DNA of 64,000 nucleotides, from contig OY776133.1 of the NCBI GenBank assembly GCA_963675135.1, positions 41,943,494 through 42,007,493 on the forward strand. The letters are read 5' to 3'. This stretch comes from Galeopsis tetrahit. Lineage: Eukaryota > Streptophyta > Magnoliopsida > Lamiales > Lamiaceae. The notes beneath the pieces were generated by a model, which worked only from the letters and a program-made list of their open reading frames with translations, was not told the DNA's origin and did no database searches. The first letter of the stretch is position 1, and each line of letters begins with the position of its first letter. Both the position numbers and the translations under genes were made by a program. Of the stretch, positions 32,158 through 43,762 are shown one piece after another.

Positions 32158-35100
32158 TCAGCTCTTCTCTTGTCTCTTGCTCTATTTGCTTCATCCATTA
32201 GATCCATCTTCTCTTGAGCCCTCATCATGGCTAACCTCTGCTGTGTTTCTGGATCTTTGCCATATCTTTCTTGAAACAGCTTAGATGGATCAAGTGCTAA
32301 GACAGTTGTCTTTTTCTTGGGCTCAGGTCCAAATCCTTCAGCAAATAGCTCTTCAACATCTTCAGTAGATTTGGGGCCTTCAGCACCCTTGGTAGTTTCA
32401 GAAGACTTGTCATCTTCAGCAGTCTTGGACACTTCAGCAACTTTGTCCTTTTCAGCACTCTTGGCTTTCTTGGAAGTAGGCTCATCATCATCAACTCTGA
32501 ACTCAGGGGGCAGATCAAGGCTGTGGGAAAATCAGTGAATGTTTCAGCTTTTCTTTTGTTTCCCTTGGCCTTCTTGATCTTTCCTCTAGTTTGGACACCT
32601 TCAGCATCCTTGTCCAAACCAGACACCTCTCCCCCTTGTCTTTGTTGTAGCCTAACTCTTTCCTCTTGAGCTGAAGCCATTGAATTCTTCAAGGCTATAA
32701 CTAACTGCTCCTCTTCATCCAAATCATCCAATTTCAGCAGTGCTGGCTCTTTTCCTTTTTCTTCAGCTACCTTGTCCTTTCCCTTAACTGGACTTCCAAT
32801 AACCAAGTCACCTTTTGCCCTTGCTCTTTCCCTTTCCCCCTTTTTGGCAGCATCAAAACACTAAGGTTTGAGTTCACTCATTGTGGATGCCATTAAGGAC
32901 TGGGCTTGGGTTAGAGACTTCATCTCCTCCAATAAATATACATTCTTATCATGTATATTCTGCATTCTATCACTGCTTAGACTTAAGAAAGCTAAGACAG
33001 GCTTCATCTTTTATTGGACAACCTCCTCCATGGTTGCTTTCAGAGATGCATCAAGTTGGGCTTTAAGAAGCTCAGTGAGGTTGGCCACTGCACCTTCAGC
33101 AATGTTGGCCATCACCTCTTGGGAAAATTTTTCTGAGGCAGCTTTCACCATTGCTAGCCTTTGTGCCTCTGCCCTCTTCTTCTGCAAGGAAGTTTTCTTG
33201 CCAAGGGCTTGCTTGATGGTTAGCCTAATAGCTTGAACATTGGCATTGTGATTATCTCTTAGCAGCTTCTGATCCTTCTTGACCTCTTTTGATATTTTCT
33301 CGATACTGACTTTGGCTTTTTGAACTTCAGTGGAAATGGTTTGAAGACCAGATTCCACTCCTCCTATTCTTGCTTCCAATGTGGGTAGCACCACATCTTC
33401 AGAGCCAGTTAATCTCATCTCCACAGATGCTAAAGTTCTTCCATGCTCATCCAAAGCTCCAGAAGTTTCTGCATGAGCTGTTTGGACTTGATAAGCCAAG
33501 GAGTCCAACTTTGTTGATTGCATACCAAGTAAGGCTTGTGCTGATCCAGAATCAACATTGGATGGGAGCATCTGTTAAGAGATCATCTGTAAAGATTTGG
33601 TCAAAAGAAATACCTTCAAATTCAGAAAAATCAAAAGGGTTAGTGAAAACACACTCAGCACCCTCAGTTTCTTTTGCATAAGACTCTGATACATCAACAG
33701 TCTTCTTCTCATTTTCAACTACTTCTTTTCTCCCTTCAATATTGATTTCCTCACATAAAGGAACAGGCCTCCTCTCATCAAGGGTTTCTTGAAGTTCAGA
33801 TTTGACTTCAAGAATAACCTGTCCTTCCTCACTTATACCACCCTCATTTTGTGGTACACTCACTATCTTAGAGATGACTACATCTCTCTCATCTCCTTCT
33901 CCCTCTGGTTTTTCAACTAAATTCTCCTTTTCAACACCTTCACCTATACCTGCAACATCTCCACCTTCAACAAGGTTCAAAGATGGCAGTTGTGGGGAGA
34001 TCACAGTGCTTATTTAAGCAGCCACTGAGTCATCCTGAATGATTAAGGGCTGATCAGTGTCCAACACTTCTGACACTGAATAAGCCTTAACCAAACCAGC
34101 CTCTACAATAAGAACCTCAACATCTTTAGGTTGTGCCTTGGGTTCAGAAGAACCTTCATTGGCAGATGTATCTTTGGTTGTGTTACCACCCTTGGTCAAT
34201 ACCTCTGATGAAACAGAGCCTTTCCTATGATAGGTTAAGAAAGGGGTTGAAGGTAGTTTGGATTCAGGAGGGTTGGGATTGGTTTCAGGAGGGTTGGGTT
34301 TTGAGGGGTTTGAGGGATCATCAGGGGAATCATCATCATTTGAGCTACTATCAGGGTGTTTGATGCCCTTAGCTTTTCTCTCCTTCTCCTCAATGATCTT
34401 TTCATTCACTAACTTTGCAAAAACCTCCTCATCAATGAGGAATCTTGTCTTTAACACACCAGCAAAGTGTAGTAGTCTGCTTTCCTCCACTTGCCACCAG
34501 TTTGCACCCTTATCTTGGATGACTTGTGATATCTCCATAATTGTTTTGTCTTTTACATCAACAAGCATCCTTAAATCATGGAACATCTTCTAAATTCTAG
34601 GAAATTCACCAAGTTGTGGGTACAAACTATCCACAGTAGCCTTGGCTCCTCCTCTGAGCATACTTTCATAAGTATACTCCTCCTCATCTCCACTGGAATG
34701 GGGACTTTGGGTTATAGGGGGGTTGGCTCTGGTTTCTCCTAAAGTGGCCTCAGGGAGTCTAAGTTCAGAGGGGTTGGCTTCAGAAGGGTTGGGTGCTGCA
34801 AGGTTTGCTTTAATTGCTTTTGAGAGCAATGGATCTGAAGGGGCTTTGCTCAGGGGGGGTTGGCTCATGAAGTGCAGCTTCCAAGAACTTTGAATAATTG
34901 AGCATAGATGAGTCAAGGGGAGATTGCAATCTTGTCTCATCTACTGCTAAGTCAGCTAGCACATCTATCCCACTTCTTTGCACTCTCCCTTCTGGAGAAT
35001 ATCTCTTTGTAAGATTGAGAGGGGTGATGGGTTGATTTGTTGGGGTTATGTGGGTTTCAGAGGAGTTGGGCTCAGGATTTTGGGTTTTAGGGAGGTTGGC

Positions 35101-36148
35101 CTCAATAGGTTGACCTTCAGGGACTTTGGACTCTGGAGTTCCAGAACCAGAAGAATTGGTTCTAAACTTAGATTTTGTCCTACTTTCAGCCCTGCTCTCC
35201 CTTAGAGCAAGTTCGAGAGACTTTTCCTCCTGAAGCTCCAACACCTTTTCAGTAGGCTTGGCCCTTCTCTTGCTAGCCCTACTGCTCCCACTTCCTTCTC
35301 CATCCTTCTCAGGGACAACTTCCCTGATCCTCTTTTCACCCTTAGACTTTTGTCTAGTCTCATTGTATCTTTGCCTTAACTCTTCTGAGTGATCAGAAGG
35401 CACTTGAACACCTTCTTCAGCAACTTCTTCAATCTCAGTTGAAGCTCCTGAAGTTTCTTCTGAGGGGATTTAAGACACTTTCCTTGTTTTCACCACTTTG
35501 GCCTTTGTTCTCTTCTTCAATTTTGGCTTCTCCTCAACCTCTTCTTCAGCAGTTTTGGCCAGTTGCATTCTCCTTTGTTCAGTTTTCTTGCTCAACTTTT
35601 TTAACATAATTTTCTGGGCTGGGAGAGGCTTGGCAAAGGTTTGCATCTTAGAGTAGTGAGCAAACTTTTCAATCAAGAGACTTGCCCTTGTGCAATATCT
35701 CAGCTTTCCTTCCATCACAACCTTGTTGTGAGCCCTTACCTTAAACTTGGCTTTCTCCTTCATCATCTCAGACAAGATGAAGGTCCTCCAGTTGAACTTG
35801 ATGCCCTTATCACTGGCATCAATCACAGCAGCCATAATCCTTATCCTTGGATAACTGACCTGCTCCAAACTGCCAGTGTTGCAAAGCAAACTCTTTGTAA
35901 CAACTTCAAACAAGGTCAGGAATTTTGGCTTTAGGGTCTTCTTATGTTGGGTAGAGGATATTGGCCCTGGAGTGATAAGCCATTCTTGAGCAATTTCTTG
36001 CTCAAGACCATTACCATAAAATTCAGGATTCCTTCCTTCTGAAGGCAATCCAAAGGCAGCATCAACATCTTCAACAGAAAATTTCACCCTGTGAAATCTT
36101 TCCTCTTCCTCACTGTTGGGATATAAATTCACCCTAAGCCCCACTTGA
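32158..36148 (-). pseudogene. Copia B ORF3, central part
   Basis: Read on the minus strand from 36148 down to 32158. It starts with GLRVNLYPNSEEEERFHRVKF, then LFEVVTKSLLCNTGSLEQV and the conserved YPRIRIMAAVID (about residues 99-110 of this piece), then basic KKRTKAKVVKTRK. A long low-complexity stretch rich in P, S, E and N follows (PKTQNPEPNSSE, PSNPSKPNPPETN), then coiled coils (about 33570-33011, ARIGGVESGLQTI...) and basic ends. Stops and frame changes occur at about 35470, 34810, 34590, 34014, 33552, 33011 and 32297. The core matches ORF3 of A and D. The N-terminal part is at 37569-37877, split off by an A-type LTR. Function unknown. Confidence 0.72.
36115..36148. repeat. 34-bp flank shared, inverted, with 50797-50830
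   Basis: These 34 bases, part of copia B ORF3, abut the LTR at 36149. Their exact reverse complement abuts the other A LTR at 50797-50830. A normal insertion would not duplicate 34 bases of flank in inverse orientation, so a rearrangement is implied. Confidence 0.9.
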
Positions 36149-37568
36149 TGTTAGAATAGTTTTGATAGCCAAAACACTTAGAGTTTATAAATGTAATAGG
36201 ATCAGCTAACTTGTATAGAACAACTTAGACTAGTCTTGTGTGATCAACTGTATTGATATCAGCTGATCAGCACAACCCTGGCTTACATGCCTATCCTCAA
36301 GATGAGAAGAGTAGAAGACATGAAGACTAGAAGATCCTTGAAGACCAGATAAGTGAAGGTGCTTGTATATCTACCTATCTGATGGAGTCCAAGATTGATG
36401 ATGGCCGAAAGCAGCACAAAGAATTGCCAGATCAGAAGAGTGTTACTCGACTGATATCAGAAGACAGAAGACCTAAAGCCAGAAGAGTAGTCAGAAGACT
36501 AGTAGTACAGATCAGAAGACTATGTGCTCTTCCAGGACTCGGCTGATTCCAAAGTCATCTTGCAATTCAAATGAAGACCTACCTTATTTAGAAGATTGAC
36601 ATGATCCCAGGATTGAAGCAATCAAGCGGCTGGAATCAAGGAATCAAGCCAACATGGAAAGATTGCCCCAACGGCTAGTCAACTCCAACGGCTAGTTGCA
36701 AGCAATCACCATTATAAATACAAGAGGATGAGAAATCACAAACAAGAAGTCACAACGAGAGAATTCAACAAGCTAAGCAAGCAATCAAGCAAAAAGCCAT
36801 ACTGTTCTAAGAATTCTCCAAGAGCCAGAAACCATTAGAATATTTGTAGCTCTTAAGTGATTTCTATCCAACCCATAAGAACCTGAAACCTGTTCATATT
36901 GTATATTCCTTGTTTTAGGCATAGTGGTTAAGCAATTTATAAGCTTGAACCATTAGTTGGATATCCTTCAAAAACCCCAAACCCTCACCGAAAGGTTAAA
37001 GTTTTTGAACCCCTCAAAGTGCAAGTGCTTACAATCACTTGTGGAGACCGTAGCTGTTAGGACGGCTCAGATCTCAAAGTCCTATCCTTGGAACTATAAA
37101 GGACAAGACCCTTGTAATTTTTGAGAAATTAAAGGGATTAAACATCACGTTGAGACGTGAGAGTGGACGTAGGAACGTATATCCGAACCACTATAAACCT
37201 GGTGTTATTTACTTACTGCACTTTATATTTCTGTCATTTCATTTATCTTTATAAGTGCATACTGTATTTTCAACTGTCTTCAAAACAAGGCCATAACTTT
37301 CAAACCAGCATCAGCTGAGCATTTTTCATTAAGCAAAACAAGTTAACACTTTCATAAGAACTAAAAGAACGAGTCTAAACAAGGTCTACCATAATTCCGC
37401 ATATAACCTCTTCAGTCAGATCACTATAGTCATCTGGACCAGCAGACTTGTAGTCCAGTTGTCATAGCAATCAGAAGAGGTTCCCAACTCTGTTGAAAAA
37501 GTTTTAAAGTCTATTCACCCCTCCCCTCTAGACTTTAATCCCATTCACTACTCGTCCAGGGACCAACA
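36149..37568 (+). repeat. LTR of copia A family in plus orientation
   Basis: TGTTAGAATAG to GGACCAACA, 1420 bases, matching the reverse complement of 49565-50796 (which lacks about 190 bases of it). The TATA box TATAAATA is at 36713-36720. It splits copia B ORF3. The flanks (cttga left, ctcac right) give no 5-bp target duplication, so a clean solo LTR from element recombination is not supported. See the finding on the inverted junction. Confidence 0.9.
36713..36720 (+). promoter_or_regulatory. TATA box of the copia A-type LTR
   Basis: TATAAATA about 565 bases into the LTR. The matching site in the inverted copy is at 50225-50232. Confidence 0.55.
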
Positions 37569-37877
37569 CTCACCATCTGCAACATAGGACAGTCTTGTGG
37601 CAACCTCACCATCTTCAGGTTTGCCTCTCCATTTGAGAAAGGCAAAGAACTCAGCCATATAAGATTCAAGAGAAGAATCTGGCTTTTCTTGCATGAACTT
37701 TTGAAGACCTGCCCTTCTCAACCATCTCAATGTTGGAGTAACATTGGGTTCCTCACTCTCAAAGGAAAGGATTGGTTTAAAAGTAAGGTTGTTTTTGTGA
37801 CTTAGATAACCAAAATCAATGTCTAGATTCTGGTTTGTGAAATCAACAACCATCTCCTGTCTTGCTTTAAGAGCCAT
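37569..37877 (-). pseudogene. Copia B ORF3, N-terminal part
   Basis: The true ATG is at 37877 (MALKARQEMVVDFTN), preceded by a CT-rich, gene-like leader on the minus strand. It reads about 103 residues with LRWLRRAGLQKFMQEKP and AEFFAFLKWRG, then ends at the LTR of A (37568). Downstream coding resumes at 36148. The frame does not join simply across the LTR, so bases were also lost or gained. Confidence 0.75.
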
Positions 37878-38573
37878 TGAAGGATACAGAAATAACTTTG
37901 AGAGTTTGAGAGAGTTTGAAGAATTGAAGGCTAGGGTTTCGAATACTTGGGGAAGAAGTGTTTGGGGGGGGGGTTCTTAAGACTTGTGAATATTCTAAAA
38001 AGAATGTTTGTCAATGAATTGGTGAGTCTCAAGATTTTTCAATGATTGATAAAAGTGGAAATATCAATTGGACGGCCAGGATTGATTTCAGGGGAGTTGG
38101 CCAGTTTTGATCCAATGGTCATTAACCAATAAAACAGTGAAAAACTGTTTTCTATTCAAATGTGGAAGTTATTAAATATTGGTTAATGCTTGGGGAGTTT
38201 TCGAGATAGATCATGGCTTGAAATGTTTAATGCAAACAAGAGTTAAATCTTGGCATTTAATGCATGGAAAGCGACCTTTTGGATGGGAGACAAATTAAAA
38301 TCCCAAAAAGGTGATATCTGTAAAAGGAATGGGACAGATATCAAAATAGGCAATGATTGCCCAAAATAGGTGCTTATCAAACCAAGAAAATAGTTTGATA
38401 GCCAGGACAACTTATCTGACCCCACATGGACAAGTGTCCTGAAAGATTGTGGACAAGTGTCCTGAGATTCAATGGACAAGAGTCCTGAACATCTGAGGTC
38501 ATCTCTTCTGAGTTTCAGTAGACTTGACCAAGTCTGCTGAAAACCATTTTAGCTTCCTTTAACTCCAATGGAT
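37878..38573 (-). other. Copia B spacer between pol and ORF3
   Basis: Minus-strand leader of ORF3, with a C-run (G-run on plus at about 37964), the plant-like phrase AAACCCTAGCC and pyrimidine-rich stretches. A 'GTGTCCTGA' phrase is repeated near 38410-38490. No clear TATA box. Confidence 0.5.
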
Positions 38574-39452
38574 TTACTTGTCCAACTTCCCTGGATCAAG
38601 TAATCCCAATTCTGCTGATAGCTCTAGAAATCTTGCCTCTGCAAGTGGTTTTGTTAATATATCAGCCTTTTGGTGATCTGTGTGGATCTTGACCAACTTT
38701 ATGTCCTTCTTCTCCACATGATCTCTAATGAAGTGATGCTTGATGTCCACATGTTTGCATCTAGTATGCAATACAGGATTCGGTGATATTGCAATTGCAC
38801 TATTGTTGTCACAGAATATAGGCACTTCAGTAGAGTTGACATTGTAGTCTCTTAGTTGTTGTCTCAACCAAAGGATTTGAGCACAACAACTTCCAGCTGC
38901 AACATATTCAGCTTCAGTGGTGGAAGTAGCCACTGTGTTCTGCTTCTTGGAGAACCATGATATGAGTTTGTTGCCCAAGAATTGACAAGTCCCTGAAGTG
39001 GACTTTCTGTCAATTCTACATCCTCCATAGTCAGCATCTGAGTAGTCAGTTAACTCAATGTTGTCATCAGCAGGGTACCAAAGGCCTAGATTCTCAGGAT
39101 GGCTTTTCTTAGGATTGGCTTGAAACCTTGCATAAACACCTACTGCAAAGGTGATGTCAGGTCTGCTGGCAGTGAGATAGAGGAGTGAACCAATGATTCC
39201 TCTATACTCAGTGGAGTTGGTTGGAACACCATTCTCATCAGGATCCATCTTCCAATTTGTGTTCATTGGGATCCTTACTGGCTTGCTAGTTGCACACCCA
39301 AACTTTTTGATCATTTCTCTGGTGTACTTAGCTTGGTTGATGAAAATCCCTTCTTTTGATTGCTTGACTTGAAGACCCAAAAAGAAGTTCATCAACCCCA
39401 TCATGGACATCTCAAACTTGCTTTGCATAAGCTTTGAGAACTTCTCACACAA
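38574..39452 (-). pseudogene. Copia B reverse transcriptase end and RNase H
   Basis: The minus-strand frame runs CEKFSKLMQSKFEMSMMGLMNFFLGLQVKQ, IGSLLYLTASRPDITFAVGVYARFQANP, LGLWYPADDN, DYGGCRIDRKSTSG, STTEAEYVAAGSCC, FCDNNSAIAISPNPVLHTRCKHVDIKHHF and LAEARFLELSAELGLLDPGKLDK, the copia RNase H with its acidic and histidine blocks. A short in-frame gap (KKSHPE to NLGLWYP) removes part of the AAKRILKYLKG region. The RT part before it is frame-shifted by the deletion at about 39473. Confidence 0.9.
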
Positions 39453-39988
39453 CTTTTCATTGGGGGATCCAAAAATCCATGATCCAAGAGGAATTGTGAC
39501 AGTGTATCATACCAAGCCCTAGGGGCTTGCTTGAGTCCATATAGAGCCTTCTTCAGTCTGTACACTTGATTTCCAACCTCAAAACCAGGTGGTTGCTCCA
39601 CATAGACTTCTTCTTTTAAGACTCCATTCAGAAAGGCACTCTTGACATCCATTTGGTACACTTTGAACCTCTTGTGGGCTGCATAGGCTAGAAAGAGCCT
39701 TATTGCTTCTAGCCTTGCCACAGGTGCAAATGTCTCATCGTAGTCAATGCCTTCATGTTGTCAATAGCCATTTGCCACTAGTCTTGCTTTGTTTCTGACA
39801 ATCACATCATTCTCATTCTTCTTGTTCTTGAACACCCATTTGGTTCCAATAACATCTTGATGTGAAGGTCTATCCACCAGCTCCCATACTTCATTTCTGG
39901 TGAATTGGTTCAGCTCTTCCTGCATGGCTGTGATCCAATTGGCATCTTGAAGTGCTTCTTTAATATTACTTGGTTCTTGTTCTGACAA
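39401..39988 (-). pseudogene. Copia B reverse transcriptase, N-terminal part, YVDD lost
   Basis: MQEELNQFTRNEVWELVDRP, GTKWVFKNKKNEND and (after a stop at 39761-39763) DYDETFAPVARLEAIRLF, KVYQMDVKSAFLNGVL, EEVYVEQPPGFE and YGLKQAPRAWYDTLSQF are the standard copia RT blocks. The coding then jumps from LLDHGF to GSPNEKLC, so the segment holding the catalytic YVDD is deleted, shifting frame near 39473. This element could not reverse-transcribe on its own. Confidence 0.9.
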
Positions 39989-40590
39989 GAAACAACAAAA
40001 TAGAGCACTTTCACCATGAAATCTTCTTGTTTTGACTCATATACTTGGGTCACCAAGTATTAGATCAGTAGGATGGTCAGACAACCAAGTCCTTCTTTTC
40101 CTCTACTGAAGTTGAGTCATTGTGATCATAGAATTCTGGAAAGTTTAATGCAGGATCTAATTTAAGATCATAATCAGGGGAGGTGTCCTCAATATCAGGG
40201 ATATTGGCATTTTCAACATTGTTGGTTCCCCCTTGATTATTTTATCCATTAACTACCTCAGCAGGAACTGCTTCTTCATTGGTAGTTGTTACCTGGATGT
40301 GAACTGGGATTGGATCATTCAGTTCACCATTTCCTTCAGTGGGGTTTGCCTCAGGAAGGTTGCCATCAGGATTGTTGTCCAGTATAAAATTTTCAGGGAG
40401 ATTGGCTTGGACAACATCTATGAATTCAGTGTCTTTGTCTTTTAGACTTAGTCTGGTTGTCCTTTGTGTGATTTCTTCTGCCTTTAAGTCCTTGTTCCTG
40501 AACTCATGAGTAGATTCATCAAACACAACATGAGGTGTTTCCTCCACAATAAGGGTTTTCTTGTTGTAGACTCCGAAAGCTCTACTGATT
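39989..40590 (-). pseudogene. Copia B integrase-RT linker, start of B sequence after the fusion
   Basis: Minus-strand reading gives VYNKKTLIVEETPHVVFDES at the junction, then acidic low-complexity sequence (LPENFILDNNPDGNLPEANP) and a frame change toward RT. The VEETPHVVFDE phrase ends the integrase region in A and D. Upstream integrase, protease and gag of B are missing; copia A ORF3 sequence begins at about 40591. Confidence 0.75.
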
Positions 40591-41980
40591 TGAGAGTGAT
40601 TTGAGTTTGATCATCAGCAGGGGGTGTAGAGGTGGTCTGAGTTTGGTCATCTACTGTTTGTACATCAGCAGGGGTAGGCAGTTGTGGCTCAGGAGTTGTT
40701 TGAGGCTGGGCTAGTTCCTCTGCTGTGTGAGTATCAGCAGGGGTTTGGGTATCAGTGTTTGAGGGTTCAGATGGGTTGGAATCTTCAGAAGGGTTGAAGG
40801 ATGAAATAGGGGCTATGCTCATGGGAGTAGGGAGCCTGGATTTCTTTGTCTTTTTGGTGAAAGAAGAAGTGTTCTTCTTTCTCTTCTGACCCTTTGACAG
40901 TTTATAAGGTGTAATAGTGAGAGAGGGATTAGAAGTACCTGCCTTCTTCAAAGGAGAGGCAGTGGGAGTGGCATCTGAATCAGATGGGGAGATGAGCCCT
41001 GATCTGATTAGAATTCTTCTTTGTGCTAAGGTCTGATTGTCATCATCATTAACAGCCTTCTTTTGAGCCTCTTCTTTGGAAGACTCTTCCTCTTCTTCAG
41101 CAGAGTCATGAACAGACTCTTCTGTCTTCTCAACAACATCTTTAGAGGATGCTTCAGCCAGCATCTTCCTCTTCTCTTCTTTCAGCCTTGCTGCCTCAAT
41201 AAGAGCTTCCTTTCTCAAGTAATACTTGGAGGTGTGGAATGTCTTATGAGGACCCATCTTGTACTTCCTTGGGAGTACTTCTGGAAGGATAATACTCAGC
41301 TTGTTGACAAAGCTGACTGTTGATGTTACCTTCCATTCTCTTGATTGGAGGTCCAATGTAACCTTCTTGGCCTCAAGAGCAATCCTATCCAAAAATAGCC
41401 CTTGCCAATCTCCATCAATCTGATCCCAGATTGCAGCCATAACTCTAACCTTCAAAGTAGTAACAGCATCATGACTGAATGTGTTACCCAGTAGCATCTT
41501 TCCTGCAATGTCCATCAAGGTTTGAAACTTGGGATCAAGTTGTGATTTCTTAAGTCCAGAGGCATTAGCCGCCTTGACTCTTCCACTGGTAAACATCTCC
41601 ATGTACTCTTTTTCTCTTCCCATAATGTAGGTAGAGATGTTTATCTCCCCCCTTGATAAGCCGAACAGTTCCTGAAGGATCTCTCTTGAGATCTTAACTC
41701 TGTGTCCACCCATCACACTTTCAACTTGAGATCCCTTCATCACAGCGTTTGAGTAGAAAGCCAGCACATCTTGTTCATAAACGTTTGTTGGTGCTGCTTC
41801 CAGAAAATCACAAAGGTTGAGGTTGATGCAGCGAAGAAAGATCTCCTTGTACGCGGGTGTATGCTTGCCCTTGAAAAACAGAGCATTCTCTGTGAAAATC
41901 TTTCCTTCCCTAGACCACTTTGTTGCATCTAGAGTGTCAGTGCTCTTGGTCTTCTCGTCGTAAATTTCAATGATCGCCAT
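40591..41980 (-). pseudogene. Copia A ORF3 (C-terminally truncated)
   Basis: ATG at 41980 (MAIIEIYDEKTKSTDTLDATKW). An N-terminal region of about 240 residues has FYSNAVMKGSQVESVMGGHR, an alpha-helical LMDIAGKMLLGNTFSHDAV block and LKVRVMAAIWDQIDGDWQG (about 176-194), all shared with ORF3 of D. A long low-complexity tail follows, with acidic and basic patches (EEEEESSKEEAQKK, KLSKGQKRKKNTSSFTKKTKK) that could act as nuclear localisation signals. The frame is open to the junction at about 40591 and then reads copia B sequence. No enzyme motif, signal peptide or membrane span is seen. Its role is unknown; related plant retroelement ORFs are sometimes called env-like or gag-like without proof. 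Confidence 0.75.
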
Positions 41981-43762
41981 TCCGGATGTTGAGTTTTAGG
42001 TTTGGAATGCTTAGGAAAATATTCAAGACGAGAGTGATTTGAGAGCAATAGAGTATTGTGAGCGAAAGGGTTTGGGAGAGGTTTAAGGGTTTGTATATAT
42101 ACTCCAGCAAATCTTGAGAATTGTACAATCCAACAGTCAGATTTGATTTAATTGTGGAGTAGAACCCAATATTTCCTTCTTTGATTTTGCACCGTTCCTT
42201 TAATTTTGCCGGCTGAATTGGCCATGTGTCAATTGATGATTCGTTGGCAAAATAGTAATTGAGTACTAATGACATCATTACCAAAAATAGCTGTTGTGAC
42301 TAAATTTTAGCAAGAATTGATCATCAAGACCGTTTTCTATAAGTGAATTTCATTCCTTATATAGGCCAATTTCCTTAATTACATTCAGAAATAAATCTAG
42401 AATGAATTACATGATCAAATATAGTCATTATGCTCTGAAATAAAGTGATCTGATCAGCAGAGTGAAGTCTTCTGATTTCTTGAAAAGTCTGCTGATTTTT
42501 CTTGAAAGTCTTCTGGTCAGCTAAGTTGGTCGTCTGATCAGCTGAGTAGAGGATTGAGGTTTGCTGAGTAAATCTTATGTGCGTGATGATCCAACCTGGT
42601 TTGATGGATCCTTTAATTCGCCTGTGATGATCCAACCTGGTTTGATGGATCTTTCAGCTCTACCTCTGAGCCATGTGGGACCATCAAATCAATTTGTAGA
42701 TGGTTTGGCCTAGATGGTATCCCACTGGTTCAGGTTGCCCTCACCATCGGATGATCCTCACCATCAGATGGGTTGTAGCATCTAATGTGTCCTTGTTGAA
42801 TTTCTTCGCTTCTCTTGAAAGAGAAGGAAGATTGGAAGGGGCTTCAATGGAGTGTGAAGAGAAGGGCAGGAACTTGGTCTTCTTGATTTGTTTTGACATA
42901 ATAGCCTTTGGTAACAAGCTCTCCATGTAGAACTTCCCCCTGGAGAAGAAGCTCTGCTTGCTTGCTACTTTGTCCTCTGCATCTCTCCTTCCTCTAGTTT
43001 TCAACAAGAATGTCTCTCCTTCCTTTAGTTTTCATAGGCATACTTGCTGATCTGCATCATCTTCATCTTCTGGACAAATCTTCATCTCCTTCACCCAAGA
43101 CCTTGGTTGAGGGATGATCTCCATTCCATCTCTTCTTTCGATTATCTCCATACCTGAAACAAGAATAATAGTTAGTGATTTGTGTTCTTAGGTGTTCTCA
43201 TAACTTCCTCCTTTTATAGGGGTAGAAATGAGGTAGTGGAGAGAAAGATGACAAAACTATAGAGTTGATAGGTCTGAATTTCTGAAAAGTTACTTCTTAA
43301 GATCAACAATGAGATTCTTGATCTAAGGGTTCACATTTAAAGATATTCAGACTTTATCTTATGGAATGCAGAAATTATAAATTTTGAACAAGTGTTATTT
43401 GAAATTCGTACAGTGCATGCATACTGTTGAGTCGGTGAGGATGGTGTATTAATCCAACCAAGTATAACTCAATAATATACTGTATGTATGTATGTAAATA
43501 AAGTATTTTATGAAGAATAGTTTATTATTATACATAGATATACATTGCTTTGAGTAAAGATATCAAGTAACTTTGTTCAAGTCTTCTGAATATATATATA
43601 TAATATGCAATGCAGATTGTAGAGTATTTCATCAAGGATTCTTAAGGTATCATTGATTCCCCCTTGATTAGATGACTCTATGTTTTCCCTCAGCTTTATT
43701 TGTCTTCATTGGGAAAGTACTTACCTGAAGATGAGGGTGTCTATTCACCTCATCTGATCCTC
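41981..43762 (-). other. Copia A spacer between RNase H and ORF3
   Basis: About 1.8 kb of non-coding sequence. It has a 28-bp direct repeat (GTGATGATCCAACCTGGTTTG at 42583 and 42624), TCTGCTGAT-rich phrases and, near ORF3, a TATA-like box with a CT-rich leader (42000-42100). Small ORFs here have no recognisable product. Confidence 0.5.
42093..42101 (-). promoter_or_regulatory. Possible internal TATA box upstream of copia A ORF3
   Basis: GTATATATA on the plus strand reads TATATATAC on the minus strand, about 115 bases before the ORF3 ATG. A pyrimidine-rich leader follows, a normal plant promoter layout. Transcription here is inferred, not shown. Confidence 0.35.

Noticed and set aside
36149..37568. 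Simple solo LTR of copia A
   Set aside because: No 5-bp target duplication, and the same 34-bp flank occurs inverted at the other A LTR, so a rearrangement is more likely.
40591..41980. Envelope gene of an endogenous retrovirus-like element
   Set aside because: No signal peptide, transmembrane span or cysteine pattern; the tail is charged and coiled-coil-like.
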